Below, piece by piece: positions 34,283 through 44,666 of a stretch of DNA of 64,000 bases. Where the stretch lies: NCBI RefSeq assembly GCF_009857605.1, contig NZ_WWCT01000020.1, positions 62,001 to 126,000 of the forward strand, given 5' to 3'. Positions within the stretch are counted from its first letter, which is position 1. Each line of letters opens with the position of its first letter. This DNA is from Duganella levis (GTDB lineage: Bacteria; Pseudomonadota; Gammaproteobacteria; Burkholderiales; Burkholderiaceae_D). The translations under genes were made by a program, and so were the position numbers. The notes under the pieces are model-generated. The model made no database searches and was not told where the DNA came from. It worked only from the letters and a program-made list of their open reading frames with translations.

Positions 34283-36196
34283 CTACCGCATGCCCACTAC
34301 AGCGGACTTGGCTACCGACTGAGCGGGATTGAGCAGCATGGACGCCACTACCACCGACCCTTGCTCGGTGAGGTGGCCATAGTCGAATTGCATCGGCACG
34401 CCGGCCGCCGCCAAGGTACGGCATGCCCGACCATGGCAAAGATTGTCGATCAGCGAGAAATAATGTGCTCCGGCCGCCGTCACCAGACCCCGCATTTGCG
34501 GATCGAGTATGAAGGGGCCATTAACAACGCTGCTGGCGATACGGTCAGGATGGCCTTCATTACGCACCAGCACGCGCGGCAGGCTGCTGGCGTACTGTGG
34601 AATTGGCCCGACTACCATGACCGTTTGCGCATAGCGCTTCGCCAGGGCAATCGTTGCCGTGAGGTCGGGTAAATCTTCTGGCGCCCAACGCCCAGCAAGT
34701 ATCAACAGCTGAACGGGATGCGCAGGCAACCATGACGTCAATATTGACCGGAAAAATTGCTCGCACGAAGACTGCTGTTCGATGGCTTTCCCACTCAGCG
34801 ATGGACGGCAGCCGGTTTTTGTGGCCTGCAGCACGTTATAGTCCGTGGCGACTTGATGTAACCCTGGCCACAATTGAGCGGCATGGCTATCGCCAATCAC
34901 CAGCAGCGACTTCAGCTGCTGCTGGTTTTGCCCAAGGCAAAGCTGGGGATCGAACCGCCCCTGGCCATCGACAATAAAGCACGTGCCCCCGCGATAGAGC
35001 TGGTCGCCGTGGTAACTCTCAAACTTGGCGACCGCCAGCTGCTGCTCGTTATAGCGTGCGGGCAGCCCGCCGCTAACAGTGAAGGTAACGCCCAATATCA
35101 GCGTCGCCGCCATGGCCGCAAACGCACCGCCAAACACTTTCTTGTCACTGTAGCCGTTGGTGCCAACACGAACAGGCTGCTCCACGTAGCGCCACGAAAG
35201 GACCGCCAGCAATAACGACAGCAGCACTTGCGCAATGCGAATTGGCCAGGTGATTTCGCGCATCAGGCCGATCTGGGTGAACACCACGACCGGCCAGTGC
35301 CACAGGTAGAGCGAGAATGATATCTGACCGATAAACACGACCGGCCGCCACGATAACACCCGGCCCGCCAGCGTGGTGCCGGCCGTGCCAGCCGCGATGA
35401 TGGCGGCGGCGCCCAGGCAAGGCAACAGCGCGGCAACGCCTGGAAACGGTACGCGCTCGTTGTAAAACTTCACACCAATCAGTATCGCCAGCACGCCTGC
35501 GGCAGCAAGGAACTCGCGCAGCAGCCGATGGCGCGCGGGGAGCGCCGGCGCCACCGCCAACAAGGCGCCTATCATCAACTCCCAAGCACGCGAAGGAATC
35601 AGATAGAACGCGCCTGATGGATCGACACTAAGCCACCATATCGAAAATAACAGCGAGGCTACGGTGATAATGCCGGCGATCCACCCCACGCTGGATTTGG
35701 CGCGCGCATGCAGCAGCGCCAGCACGAGCGGCCAGAACAGGTAGAACTGCTCTTCCACCGCCAGCGACCAGGTGTGCAGCAGCACCTTGGTATGGGCATC
35801 GGCCGAGAAATAGCCGCTTTCGTTGTAGAACAGAATATTCGATAAAAAGGTCGAGGTAGCCAACAGCGAATGCCCGAAGCTCTTCAGCTCCTCCGGCAGC
35901 ATGCTGAACAACGCCAGCACTGTGGTCGCCGCCAGCATGACAAACAGCGCGGGGAAGATACGGATAGCGCGGCGCCGATAAAAGCGCACGATGGAAAAAT
36001 TACCTTGGCGCAGTTCCCGCGCCAGGATGCCGGTAATCAGGTAACCGGAAATAACGAAAAAGACATCGACGCCGATAAAACCGCCGAAAAACCCCGGAAA
36101 ACCGAAGTGAAACAGGACGACGGGCAATACGGCCAACGCGCGCAGGCCGTCAATGTCGGGCCGATAGGTTTGATGCGACGAGTAAAGGTTAGTCAT
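34283..36196 (-). CDS. Acyltransferase 3 - SGNH fusion (OafA-like O-acyltransferase)
   Basis: 637 residues. The N-terminal half is an acyltransferase 3 membrane domain (RPDIDGLRALAVLPVVLFHF, GVDVFFVISGYLITGI, HTWSLAVEEQFYLFWP). The C-terminal periplasmic half is an SGNH domain with Ser437 in VIGDSHAAQLW and D605-xx-H608 in FDYGHLTEQG. The membrane part exports an acyl group from CoA and the SGNH part transfers it to a sugar, as in O-antigen O-acetylation. It follows a GT2 by ten bases and precedes the Gtr cassette. Confidence 0.92.
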   Translation of the reverse strand: MTNLYSSHQTYRPDIDGLRALAVLPVVLFHFGFPGFFGGFIGVDVFFVISGYLITGILARELRQGNFSIVRFYRRRAIRIFPALFVMLAATTVLALFSMLPEELKSFGHSLLATSTFLSNILFYNESGYFSADAHTKVLLHTWSLAVEEQFYLFWPLVLALLHARAKSSVGWIAGIITVASLLFSIWWLSVDPSGAFYLIPSRAWELMIGALLAVAPALPARHRLLREFLAAAGVLAILIGVKFYNERVPFPGVAALLPCLGAAAIIAAGTAGTTLAGRVLSWRPVVFIGQISFSLYLWHWPVVVFTQIGLMREITWPIRIAQVLLSLLLAVLSWRYVEQPVRVGTNGYSDKKVFGGAFAAMAATLILGVTFTVSGGLPARYNEQQLAVAKFESYHGDQLYRGGTCFIVDGQGRFDPQLCLGQNQQQLKSLLVIGDSHAAQLWPGLHQVATDYNVLQATKTGCRPSLSGKAIEQQSSCEQFFRSILTSWLPAHPVQLLILAGRWAPEDLPDLTATIALAKRYAQTVMVVGPIPQYASSLPRVLVRNEGHPDRIASSVVNGPFILDPQMRGLVTAAGAHYFSLIDNLCHGRACRTLAAAGVPMQFDYGHLTEQGSVVVASMLLNPAQSVAKSAVVGMR

Positions 36197-36206
36197 GTGT
36201 AAAAGC

Positions 36207-37145
36207 TCAAGCTTCAGGATTGGTCGGCGCTACATAACGCGACGAGCGCACCCCAAGTAGGCCTGCAAAACGCCCCAGGTAGTGGGCGGTCATGAGTATT
36301 AAATGCGCGGCGGCATTGGTACGCAAGGTGACGGCCGCGAACGCAAGACGGGCGCAGGTACCCAGCAGGCCTTTGACTGCCAGCCAGCCAACCTGCTTGG
36401 CGCCATCATAGGAACGGTCGATCACCGCCATGTACATCCCGGTTGAGTGGTAGCGATAGAGCAGCGCCGAGACGGTGAGCCGGTCAGCCGGCGCCGGCTC
36501 CATAATGATCGCCTCGTCACACCATGCGAAGCGTCCGCCGGCGTGCGCCACCCGCCGGAACAAATCGTAGTCCTCCCCGCCGGATGCGCCATATTCATTA
36601 CGAAACAGTGGGGTGGGCACCAGGGCCAGCACGCGCCGCGAGATGGCCAGGTTCTGGGTGGTGTTCAAGGTGGAGACCAGGCCGGTCGCCCACCGTCCGC
36701 GCGCGGCGAATACACTGTTGCGGGCCAGCCAGCCGGAGCCGCTCGGCAGTTCACCCTGCACCGGGCCACCAACGAGATGCGCCTGGTATTGCTCCCCGGT
36801 GGCGAGCAATCGCCCCAGCCAGCCAGGCGTCGCCAAGCCGTCGTCATCGAGCATAATAAGCCAGCGCCAACCCGGCGCCTCTTGCCCCGCCTGGGCAATC
36901 AGGGTATTCCGTACCTGCGTGACCCCGCGGGCGGCCACTGGAATGCAACGCACCGAAGGCCAGCTGAGTTTGAACTGTTCGATCACCTGCGGCGCGTCTT
37001 TCCCGCATTCATTGTCGGCGACAATCACTAGCGCCGGATGCTCTTGCAACTCAGAAAGCAAACTATCGAGCAAGGCGCGCAACTGCGCCGGACGACGAAA
37101 GGTGGGAATTCCGATTACCAGTTCAAACTTGCCGTTCAACATCAT
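36207..37145 (-). CDS. Family 2 glycosyltransferase
   Basis: About 312 residues; the start is either of two adjacent ATG codons. ELVIGIPTFRRPAQLRALL, VADNECGKDA, the D100-D-D102 motif in IMLDDDGLATPGW and GASGGEDYDLFRR mark a GT-A fold transferase. It resembles the GT2 at 7769-8719 in motif order, suggesting a shared type of acceptor. A C-terminal hydrophobic stretch could be a membrane-association helix. First gene of the minus-strand run that includes the SGNH acyltransferase and gtrB/gtrA. Confidence 0.85.
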   Translation of the reverse strand: MMLNGKFELVIGIPTFRRPAQLRALLDSLLSELQEHPALVIVADNECGKDAPQVIEQFKLSWPSVRCIPVAARGVTQVRNTLIAQAGQEAPGWRWLIMLDDDGLATPGWLGRLLATGEQYQAHLVGGPVQGELPSGSGWLARNSVFAARGRWATGLVSTLNTTQNLAISRRVLALVPTPLFRNEYGASGGEDYDLFRRVAHAGGRFAWCDEAIIMEPAPADRLTVSALLYRYHSTGMYMAVIDRSYDGAKQVGWLAVKGLLGTCARLAFAAVTLRTNAAAHLILMTAHYLGRFAGLLGVRSSRYVAPTNPEA

Positions 37146-37202
37146 GCCACCCAATCAAATCAATGGATATTTTTACCACAAAACACAATACCACAACTTA
37201 TC

Positions 37203-37231
37203 AGAGGCGTGTTGCAATGCAACACGCCTCT
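37203..37231. terminator. Long perfect hairpin between PEP-CTERM gene and GT operon
   Basis: A 13-bp stem (AGAGGCGTGTTGC/GCAACACGCCTCT) with an AAT loop lies 158 bases after the PEP-CTERM stop and 58 bases before the GT2 start. No T-tract follows on either strand. It may end the PEP-CTERM transcript or shape the leader of the GT operon. Confidence 0.5.
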
Positions 37232-37388
37232 TCCGGGCGGACACAAGCCTGCGACTAAGCCAGCCTAAAAGTACAGCTCAGCAGTATGTCGCAAACATGA
37301 TTCTATTCATTGCGAACCGGTAGTGATGGTGAGGTTCATGCGCCGGCACAGGGATGCCGATGAATGAAAACTCGCCCCACGCGAACAT

Positions 37389-38102
37389 TCAGACCGAGCG
37401 GCGGCGCACAGCAATGCCGGTCACGGCCAGTCCCAGCAGCAGCAGGGCGTAAGACGACGGCTCGGGCACCGAGCTGGTGATGGCAGGACTGCTGTCCGCC
37501 GCACCCAGCCATCCTCTGACGGTAAAGCTCAGGGGCCGGTCGGACGTATTCTCCAGGTCGAGCTCAAGGACGTTCGATTCACTGCCGGTACCCACCGGGA
37601 CCTTCCAGTCTAGCGTCGAGCTGGTTTTCGAAATGGTATAGCCGCCAACGGCGCTGTCGACAATAAAGCCGGCGCCCACGTCCACCCGCTCCCCCGCGAC
37701 ATTCTTCTGCAACACCATCGTATAGCCGACTGAATACAGCAAATGCTGGTTAGCGGCCAGTTGGAAGGTGGCGGTCATTTGCTGACGAACCTGACTGGCA
37801 CCGCCAGCGCCGGTCTCGACCGACACCTTGCCCGACTGGGTGCTCGCCTTGGCGCTGCCGATGCTGGCCAGCAGATCGGGCGCGGAAGAATTTTGCACGT
37901 CACTCCCGCCGCCCATCAAGGCGGTGCCATCGCTCGCATAGGTCCAACCAGAAAAACCGATGGTATCGTGTTGCAACGTCGCAGTCAGGGCGGACCAATC
38001 GAAATACACCGTGCCGCTGGCCGAGCCCGCCGCTTGCGCAGAGGTGCCGAATGCCGTCATGGCCGCCAAGCCCAATGCTGGAATGAGTTTTTTAATGAAC
38101 AT
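37389..38102 (-). CDS. PEP-CTERM sorting domain protein
   Basis: 237 residues; start ATG with GGAGG seven bases upstream. Signal peptide (about 1-24, GTSAQAA), beta-rich middle part (GTVYFDWSALTATL..., FTVRGWLG) and C-terminal PEP-CTERM tail from about residue 212 (VPEPSSYALL, hydrophobic helix, VRRRSV). The body does not belong to a family I recognise. Expected to be exported, cut by an exosortase, and held in the envelope or matrix. A single gene with its own leader, unrelated in sequence to the FxDxF pair. Confidence 0.9.
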   Translation of the reverse strand: MFIKKLIPALGLAAMTAFGTSAQAAGSASGTVYFDWSALTATLQHDTIGFSGWTYASDGTALMGGGSDVQNSSAPDLLASIGSAKASTQSGKVSVETGAGGASQVRQQMTATFQLAANQHLLYSVGYTMVLQKNVAGERVDVGAGFIVDSAVGGYTISKTSSTLDWKVPVGTGSESNVLELDLENTSDRPLSFTVRGWLGAADSSPAITSSVPEPSSYALLLLGLAVTGIAVRRRSV

Positions 38103-38210
38103 CTGTGCCTCCGTTTGAACAATCTGTACAAAATAACAAAACATGGTATTTTATGCAAGTCAGACTATTCGCTGTCCTTCACCTGGGTCTGTATTGACGC
38201 ACGATTCCGC

Positions 38211-38876
38211 TCAAGATTCCCACACTTTATTGAACACGTAGCCGTCGTCCTCTGTGCGCTCCTTGATGACCTTGGCTGGCAGACCGGCCACCACCACGTC
38301 ATTCTCGGTGATGCGCTTGGTAACCACCGCCCCCATGCCGACCATCACGCGGTCGCCGACGCCGCTGCCCGGCGCGAACCGCACTGCTGAGCCGAGGAAG
38401 GAATGGGAACCGATAATGATGTCGCGGTCCATAGTGCCCGCGCCATGGGTCAGGAACTGCGAGGCGAAACCGGCCACCCAAGTGCCGTCGCCGATTTGAA
38501 TTCGCCCGAGCACATCAAATAAATGGCCCTCGTTGACCAAGCTGTCCTGACCGGTAATGAACGCCCGCGCGTACTGCATATGCGCCTGCTTGGGATCGGC
38601 GGCACTGTCGCCGCACTCAATCTTGTTCAGGCGGCCGATGAAGGTCCGGTCCCCCAGCTCCACACGGATCGGCCCCATGAAGGTTGTATTGCGGCGCACG
38701 GTCACCTGACTGCCGGCGCGAAAGCTATCGACTGCGATCATCACGCCCCAGCCCAAGCGCACGCCCGGACCAAAACTGTACCCTAACACCAAGCGGTAGG
38801 CGCCGACCCGCAATGCCGACCCTGGCAGCAAGGAGATCGCCAGCGCCGCTATTTTTCTTAATTTCGTATTCTTCAT
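38211..38876 (-). CDS. Hexapeptide-repeat acetyltransferase
   Basis: 221 residues with imperfect hexapeptide repeats from about 45 to 200 forming a left-handed beta helix. The end (IIIGSHSFLGSAVRFAPGSGVGDRVMVGMGAVVTKRI... VVAGLPAKVIKE) is typical of sugar O- or N-acetyltransferases of the WbbJ/CysE-like group. It uses acetyl-CoA in the cytoplasm; the acceptor sugar is unknown. It is divergent from the DUF6492-type gene and next to a PEP-CTERM gene, both consistent with glycan modification. Confidence 0.85.
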   Translation of the reverse strand: MKNTKLRKIAALAISLLPGSALRVGAYRLVLGYSFGPGVRLGWGVMIAVDSFRAGSQVTVRRNTTFMGPIRVELGDRTFIGRLNKIECGDSAADPKQAHMQYARAFITGQDSLVNEGHLFDVLGRIQIGDGTWVAGFASQFLTHGAGTMDRDIIIGSHSFLGSAVRFAPGSGVGDRVMVGMGAVVTKRITENDVVVAGLPAKVIKERTEDDGYVFNKVWES

Positions 38877-39102
38877 AGGACCCAATGTGAGGCGCCGCAG
38901 TTACGGCAGATGTCAAGGCGCGCCGCAGCGGCCGGGTAAAAAAGCCGGGAAAGAATATATAAAATGCACCGTCCGGTCAATAAAGTCCTCCGGTGCGGCC
39001 CCACCCGCCTTCAACATTGATGATTCAACCATTGTATGAGAAGATATGCAAGTTATGGCCATCAGCCAAGCGCCTCAATAACTGTAAGGAAGTGATATTC
39101 AC

Positions 39103-40026
39103 ATGGCAGAATCGCAGTTGACCGTTATCACACCGTCCTACCGCAACGACTACGATCTGGCGGTCGATCTTTGCCGTAGCATGGACCAGTTCCTGCAGGT
39201 GCCCTTCAAGCATTTTTTAATCGTGCCAAAGTCGGACATCGCATTATTTGCGCCACTGCGCTCGGCGAATCGCATCCTGATCTCCAAGGAAGAGTTGCTG
39301 CACCGCCACGGCTTCTACAAAATCCCCTTCCCAAAGCGCATTTATATTCCCGGCCTGGTCGACATCCGCACTCGCGAACAGTGGTACCGCCCCGGCGTCG
39401 GCCGCGTGACTGGCTGGCTGGTGCAGCAACTGGTGAAGCTGTCGGCGCCGGAACTGGCGGACAGCGACTATTATATGTTCATCGACAGCGATAACGTGCT
39501 GTTCCGTCCAATGAAGATGACCGACCTGGTTTCCAGCGACAGCATCAAGCTGGCCCGCCGGCCGCTGACGCCTGACATGCACGAGCATCTGCTATGGCAC
39601 CGGAACGCCTTGTCTCTGCTAGGCGTCGCGCAGTTCGACGATACCAAATACAACTACATCGGCCATTTCATTGTCTGGAAGCGCGACGCCATCCTGGCGT
39701 TGCAGCAGCAGATCGAAAAAATCTCCGGCGAAGACTGGCGCACCACGCTGTCGAAGAAAAAAGCAGTATCGGAATACATCCTGTACGGCGTATTCTGCGA
39801 AACTGTCGGCAAGGCAGCGAACTATCATGTGCTGGTTGAACCTGAGCTGACCTGCTCCTACTGGACCAGCTCGGAAGAAGACCTGAACGTGCCGGAAATG
39901 GCAAAGTCCCTGAAGCCAACCCATGTCGCCTTGCACATTCAGTCCACTATCCCGATGCCGATGGAAAAGCGCCGCCGCCTCATCAGCGCGCTGGCTGACA
40001 GCGCACCGCCCAAACCTGCCGCCTGA
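39103..40026 (+). CDS. DUF6492 family protein, glycosyltransferase-like
   Basis: 307 residues. The N terminus LTVITPSYRNDYDLAVDLCRS and the D128-S-D130 in YYMFIDSDNVLF resemble GT-A transferases, and the sequence fits the DUF6492 family found in glycan clusters. No membrane helix or signal peptide is present, so it is cytoplasmic. AAGGAAG lies upstream of the ATG. An enzymatic role has to my knowledge not been demonstrated for this family; sugar transfer onto an EPS or LPS intermediate is an inference. Confidence 0.75.
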   Translation: MAESQLTVITPSYRNDYDLAVDLCRSMDQFLQVPFKHFLIVPKSDIALFAPLRSANRILISKEELLHRHGFYKIPFPKRIYIPGLVDIRTREQWYRPGVGRVTGWLVQQLVKLSAPELADSDYYMFIDSDNVLFRPMKMTDLVSSDSIKLARRPLTPDMHEHLLWHRNALSLLGVAQFDDTKYNYIGHFIVWKRDAILALQQQIEKISGEDWRTTLSKKKAVSEYILYGVFCETVGKAANYHVLVEPELTCSYWTSSEEDLNVPEMAKSLKPTHVALHIQSTIPMPMEKRRRLISALADSAPPKPAA

Positions 40027-40254
40027 TATATCGCTGCCGGCGAGCTTGCCACCAGCGCCGGCATAGCGGTCTGACGCAGGGCGCCAACGCGTCCCATTTC
40101 GCTCGCCGTCCGGGCCAACGCGCGCGCCCTCTCCCCTATCTCAACAATATTTCACAGCGTCTGCCGCACCTGCACAGCGATGTTCAGGCGCTTAAAATGC
40201 CGGGTAAAACCGTATCAATTTTCAACTGCTATTAACAGAAATATACCTATCTGA

Positions 40255-40284
40255 TTGCCAAAACTTGCTTCCTGAAGGCATAAT
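40255..40284 (+). promoter_or_regulatory. Sigma-70-like promoter of SGNH acyltransferase gene
   Basis: TTGCCA, 18 bases, CATAAT: five of six matches in both boxes. The -10 box ends 32 bases before the ATG of the acyltransferase gene, so this gene is probably expressed on its own. Confidence 0.6.
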
Positions 40285-40316
40285 CAGTTGTTTCCGATGC
40301 AAATAAGGCTGGTCGC

Positions 40317-42230
40317 ATGAACTTCAGGCAGGACATTAATGGATTAAGGGCAATCGCTGTCTTGGCGGTGATAGCCTTCCACTTTAATCCCGCCTGGCTC
40401 CCGGGTGGTTTTGCCGGCGTGGATGTATTCTTTGTCATCTCTGGTTATTTGATGACTTCAATCATCTACCGTGGACTTGCTGACAATAATTTCAGCGTCC
40501 CGCAGTTCTACCTTGCCCGCGGCCGTCGCATCATTCCCGCATTGCTGGCGCCCTGTGCGCTGCTTCTGGTAGTAGGTTGGTTCGTATTCCTCCCATCCGA
40601 CTACGACGCACTGGGCAAGCATGTCGCCGCCAGCGTCGGCTTTGTTTCAAATATGGTGTACTGGAAGGAATCAGGCTACTTTGCCGCTGGCGCACATGAG
40701 AAATGGCTGTTGCACACCTGGTCGTTGTCGGTCGAGTGGCAGTTCTATCTACTGTATCCGTTGTGCCTACTGCTGCTAAAGCGCGTCTTCGGGCTCAAGC
40801 CGTTGCGCTGGATACTGTTAGCCGGTACTGTGCTTGGTTACGTCCTGGCCTGCTATGCATCGTCCCGGTCGCCAGACGCTGCCTTCTTCTTGCTGCCGAC
40901 GCGCGCCTGGGAAATGATGGCGGGCGGTCTGGCACTGCTGTTCCCGCTGACGCTGACGCCACCGCGCGCCCGAGTGCTGGAAGCGGTGGGCGTGACGATG
41001 ATCATCGCCACCTATGCCCTGATCTCCGAAAGCGCGCTATGGCCGGGCTATCTGGGCCTGCTGCCAGTCGCCGGAGCGACACTCCTTATCTGCGCCAACC
41101 GCCAGACTTCGGCGATCACCAGCAACAAGCTCATGCAGTGGTTCGGGAACATATCGTATTCCCTATATCTTTGGCATTGGCCGGTCGTGGTAATGCTCGC
41201 TTACTCCGGAATGCTGTCGGAACTTCGCTACCAATTACTGGGGATAGCCACTTCGGTGGTATGCGCCCAGTTATCCTATAGTTTCATAGAGCAGCGCGTC
41301 CGCAAAAAGACACAAAAGAACTGGTCGCGCGCGTGGTTTGGCGGTGCCGCGACACTATGCGGCCTCGGCCTGGCCATCATGGCTAGTCATGGTGCAATCA
41401 CGCCGGTGCGGGCCGTCAGCATTTCGGACCGCGCCCAGTTCGTCGCCGAGTACGCGCTAAAAAAAGACAACCTTCGTACCACCCACTGGATCGATAAATG
41501 CAATGTCACCGATGCGCTCACCCATCGTGGCAACATGAACCTTGACCCACGCTGTGTCACCAAAAGCGGGGATGGTGGTGTCTTCCTGTGGGGCGACTCG
41601 CACGCAGAGGCCTTGTCATATGGCCTTCGCCAAGCTTTACCGGCGGGAACGCCTTTCTATCAAGTAACGGCATCGGGCTGCCGGCCCAGCATCCTGAACG
41701 ACACTGCGCTCAAGGGCCCTTATGGGGCAGCATGCGAACACGCCAACCGGCTGGCGATCGATAGTATCGCCGCACTCCATCCTGCGGTAGTGGTCCTCGC
41801 ACAGCAAAAAGAGCATGAAAAAAAGGACTGGGAAGCCTTGGCAATCAAGCTCAAGAGTATTGGCGTAAGCCAAATTGTCCTGGTCGGTCCAGTGCCGCAA
41901 TGGCAGCCGTCCCTGCCAGCGGTAGTTGCCAACCGTCACTGGAACGAGAGCTCATTGTCTATCGTTGACGCCGCGCTGGACCAGCAAATCATACGGACCA
42001 ATAGCTTGATGAAACAAAGCCCGGCGCGAGCCGTCGTAACCTATATCTCGCTGATAGACGCATTGTGCAAGGGTAACGCTTGCGAAGCGCGTGTCCAGCC
42101 CTCCGGCGATCTTCTGCTGGTGGACTATGGTCATCTATCCGCTGCCGGCTCCTTGTATGTCGTGAAAAATTTTGTTGTGCCGCAATTGCGAATTCCTTCA
42201 ATGCCGGCCAAGCTCGCGCATGGTCAATAA
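40317..42230 (+). CDS. Acyltransferase 3 - SGNH fusion (OafA-like O-acyltransferase)
   Basis: 637 residues, same length and layout as the homologue at 34283-36196. Membrane domain: NFRQDINGLRAIAVLAVIAFHF, GVDVFFVISGYLM, HTWSLSVEWQFYLLYP. SGNH domain: Ser428 in LWGDSHAEAL and D603-xx-H606 in VDYGHLSAAG. It probably acylates a periplasmic glycan. The two copies differ considerably, so they may act on different sugars or glycans. Convergent with the aromatic degradation operon, 29 bases from its last gene. Confidence 0.92.
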   Translation: MNFRQDINGLRAIAVLAVIAFHFNPAWLPGGFAGVDVFFVISGYLMTSIIYRGLADNNFSVPQFYLARGRRIIPALLAPCALLLVVGWFVFLPSDYDALGKHVAASVGFVSNMVYWKESGYFAAGAHEKWLLHTWSLSVEWQFYLLYPLCLLLLKRVFGLKPLRWILLAGTVLGYVLACYASSRSPDAAFFLLPTRAWEMMAGGLALLFPLTLTPPRARVLEAVGVTMIIATYALISESALWPGYLGLLPVAGATLLICANRQTSAITSNKLMQWFGNISYSLYLWHWPVVVMLAYSGMLSELRYQLLGIATSVVCAQLSYSFIEQRVRKKTQKNWSRAWFGGAATLCGLGLAIMASHGAITPVRAVSISDRAQFVAEYALKKDNLRTTHWIDKCNVTDALTHRGNMNLDPRCVTKSGDGGVFLWGDSHAEALSYGLRQALPAGTPFYQVTASGCRPSILNDTALKGPYGAACEHANRLAIDSIAALHPAVVVLAQQKEHEKKDWEALAIKLKSIGVSQIVLVGPVPQWQPSLPAVVANRHWNESSLSIVDAALDQQIIRTNSLMKQSPARAVVTYISLIDALCKGNACEARVQPSGDLLLVDYGHLSAAGSLYVVKNFVVPQLRIPSMPAKLAHGQ

Positions 42231-42259
42231 GACACGCACGAACCTCTGCAACGTTTATC

Positions 42260-42651
42260 TCAATTTGTAATCACCGCCGTCACCTCAATCTCCACCCGCG
42301 CCCGGTCCTCGACCAGCGCGGCGACCTGCACCGCCGTCATGGCCGGGTAGTGGGCGCCGATAATCTCGCGGTAGGCGGCGCCGACCTCCTTGTAGGCCGC
42401 CACGTATTCGTCCTTGTCTACCACGTACCACGTCATGCGCACGATATGCTCTGGCCCGGCGCCGGCCTCCTTCAGCACGGCGACGATGTTGAGCAGCGCC
42501 TGCCGGACCTGGCCAGCGAAATCGTCGGTGTGGAACACGCCCTCGGCATCCCAGCCGATCATGCCGCTGACGCACACCAGGCGGCCGCTGGCGGCCACGC
42601 CGTTCGAATAGCCGCGCGGACGCGCCCAGCCTGGCGGTTGCAGTATCTCCA

Positions 42652-42655
<4 letters not shown>
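42260..42655 (-). CDS. RidA family enamine/imine deaminase
   Basis: 131 residues, normal Rid/YjgF/UK114 size. Family patterns include YSNGVAASGRLVCVSGMIG, the TWYVVD strand and the C-terminal RARVEIEVTAV with the conserved Arg that binds substrate carboxylates. RidA hydrolyses enamines and imines to ketones and ammonia. Its ATG overlaps the stop of the acyl-CoA dehydrogenase. Since the predicted pathway gives a 2-amino-cyclohexene carbonyl-CoA (an enamine), a pathway-specific deamination is an attractive role. Confidence 0.9.
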
Positions 42656-43811
<1,156 letters not shown>

Positions 43812-43812
<1 letters not shown>

Positions 43813-44666
43813 CAGTCGCCCTCGAATTGCGGTTTTTGCTTGGCCACGAACGCGTGGTACGCGCGATGGAAATCGTTGGTGGCCATGCAGATGGCCTGCG
43901 CCTGCGCTTCCGCCTCGATCGCTTCGTCCACGCCCATATTCCATTCCTGATGCAGCATTTTCTTGGTCATGCCATGCGCGAATGTGGGACCATCGGCCAG
44001 GCCTTGCGCGAAGGCGCGCGCCGCATCCAGCAAGGCTTCCGGCTCCTGCACGCTGTTGAAAAAGCCCCAGCGTTCCGCCTCAGCGCCGGACATCGAACGG
44101 CCGGTGTACAGCAGCTCCGCCGCTCGGCCTTGACCGATCACGCGCGGCAGCAGTGAGCACGCGCCCATGTCGGCGCCGGCCAGGCCCACGCGCGTGAACA
44201 GGAAAGCGGTCTTGCTGCGCGCCGTGCCGAGGCGGATGTCCGACGCCAGCGCGAGAATGGCGCCGGCGCCGGCGCAGATGCCGTCCACTGCGGCGATGAT
44301 CGGCTGCGGGCAGTGGCGCATGGCTTTTACCAGATCGCCGGTCATGCGCGTGAAGGCCAGCATGCCGGGCATATCCAGCTTGGTCAGCGGGCCGATGATG
44401 TCATGCACGTCGCCGCCGGAGCAGAAGTTGTCGCCGGCGCCGGTGAGCACTACAGCTTTGACGTCATCCGCATAGGTCAGCGCGCGAAACAGATCGCGCA
44501 GCTCGGCGTAGGATTCAAACGTCAGCGGATTTTTGCGCTCGGGACGATTCAGCGTCAACGTGGCTACGCCGCAGCTGACTTCAAACTGGAAGTGGCTGGC
44601 CTGGTAGCCGGCCAGCGCGGCGCGGTTGCCGGGCAGCTGTTGCGGTTCGCCTGGGCGATATTTCAT
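43812..44666 (-). CDS. Enoyl-CoA hydratase/isomerase family protein
   Basis: 284 residues. Crotonase fold: VVLTGAGDNFCSGGDVHDI contains the first oxyanion-hole segment and the phase AAVDGICAGAGAILALASDIRLG the second. A C-terminal DEAIEAEAQAQAICMATNDFHRAYHAF is in the usual place. It could hydrate or hydrolytically open the ring-derived CoA ester. Overlaps both neighbours by four bases (ATGA), so the whole operon is translationally coupled. Confidence 0.92.
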
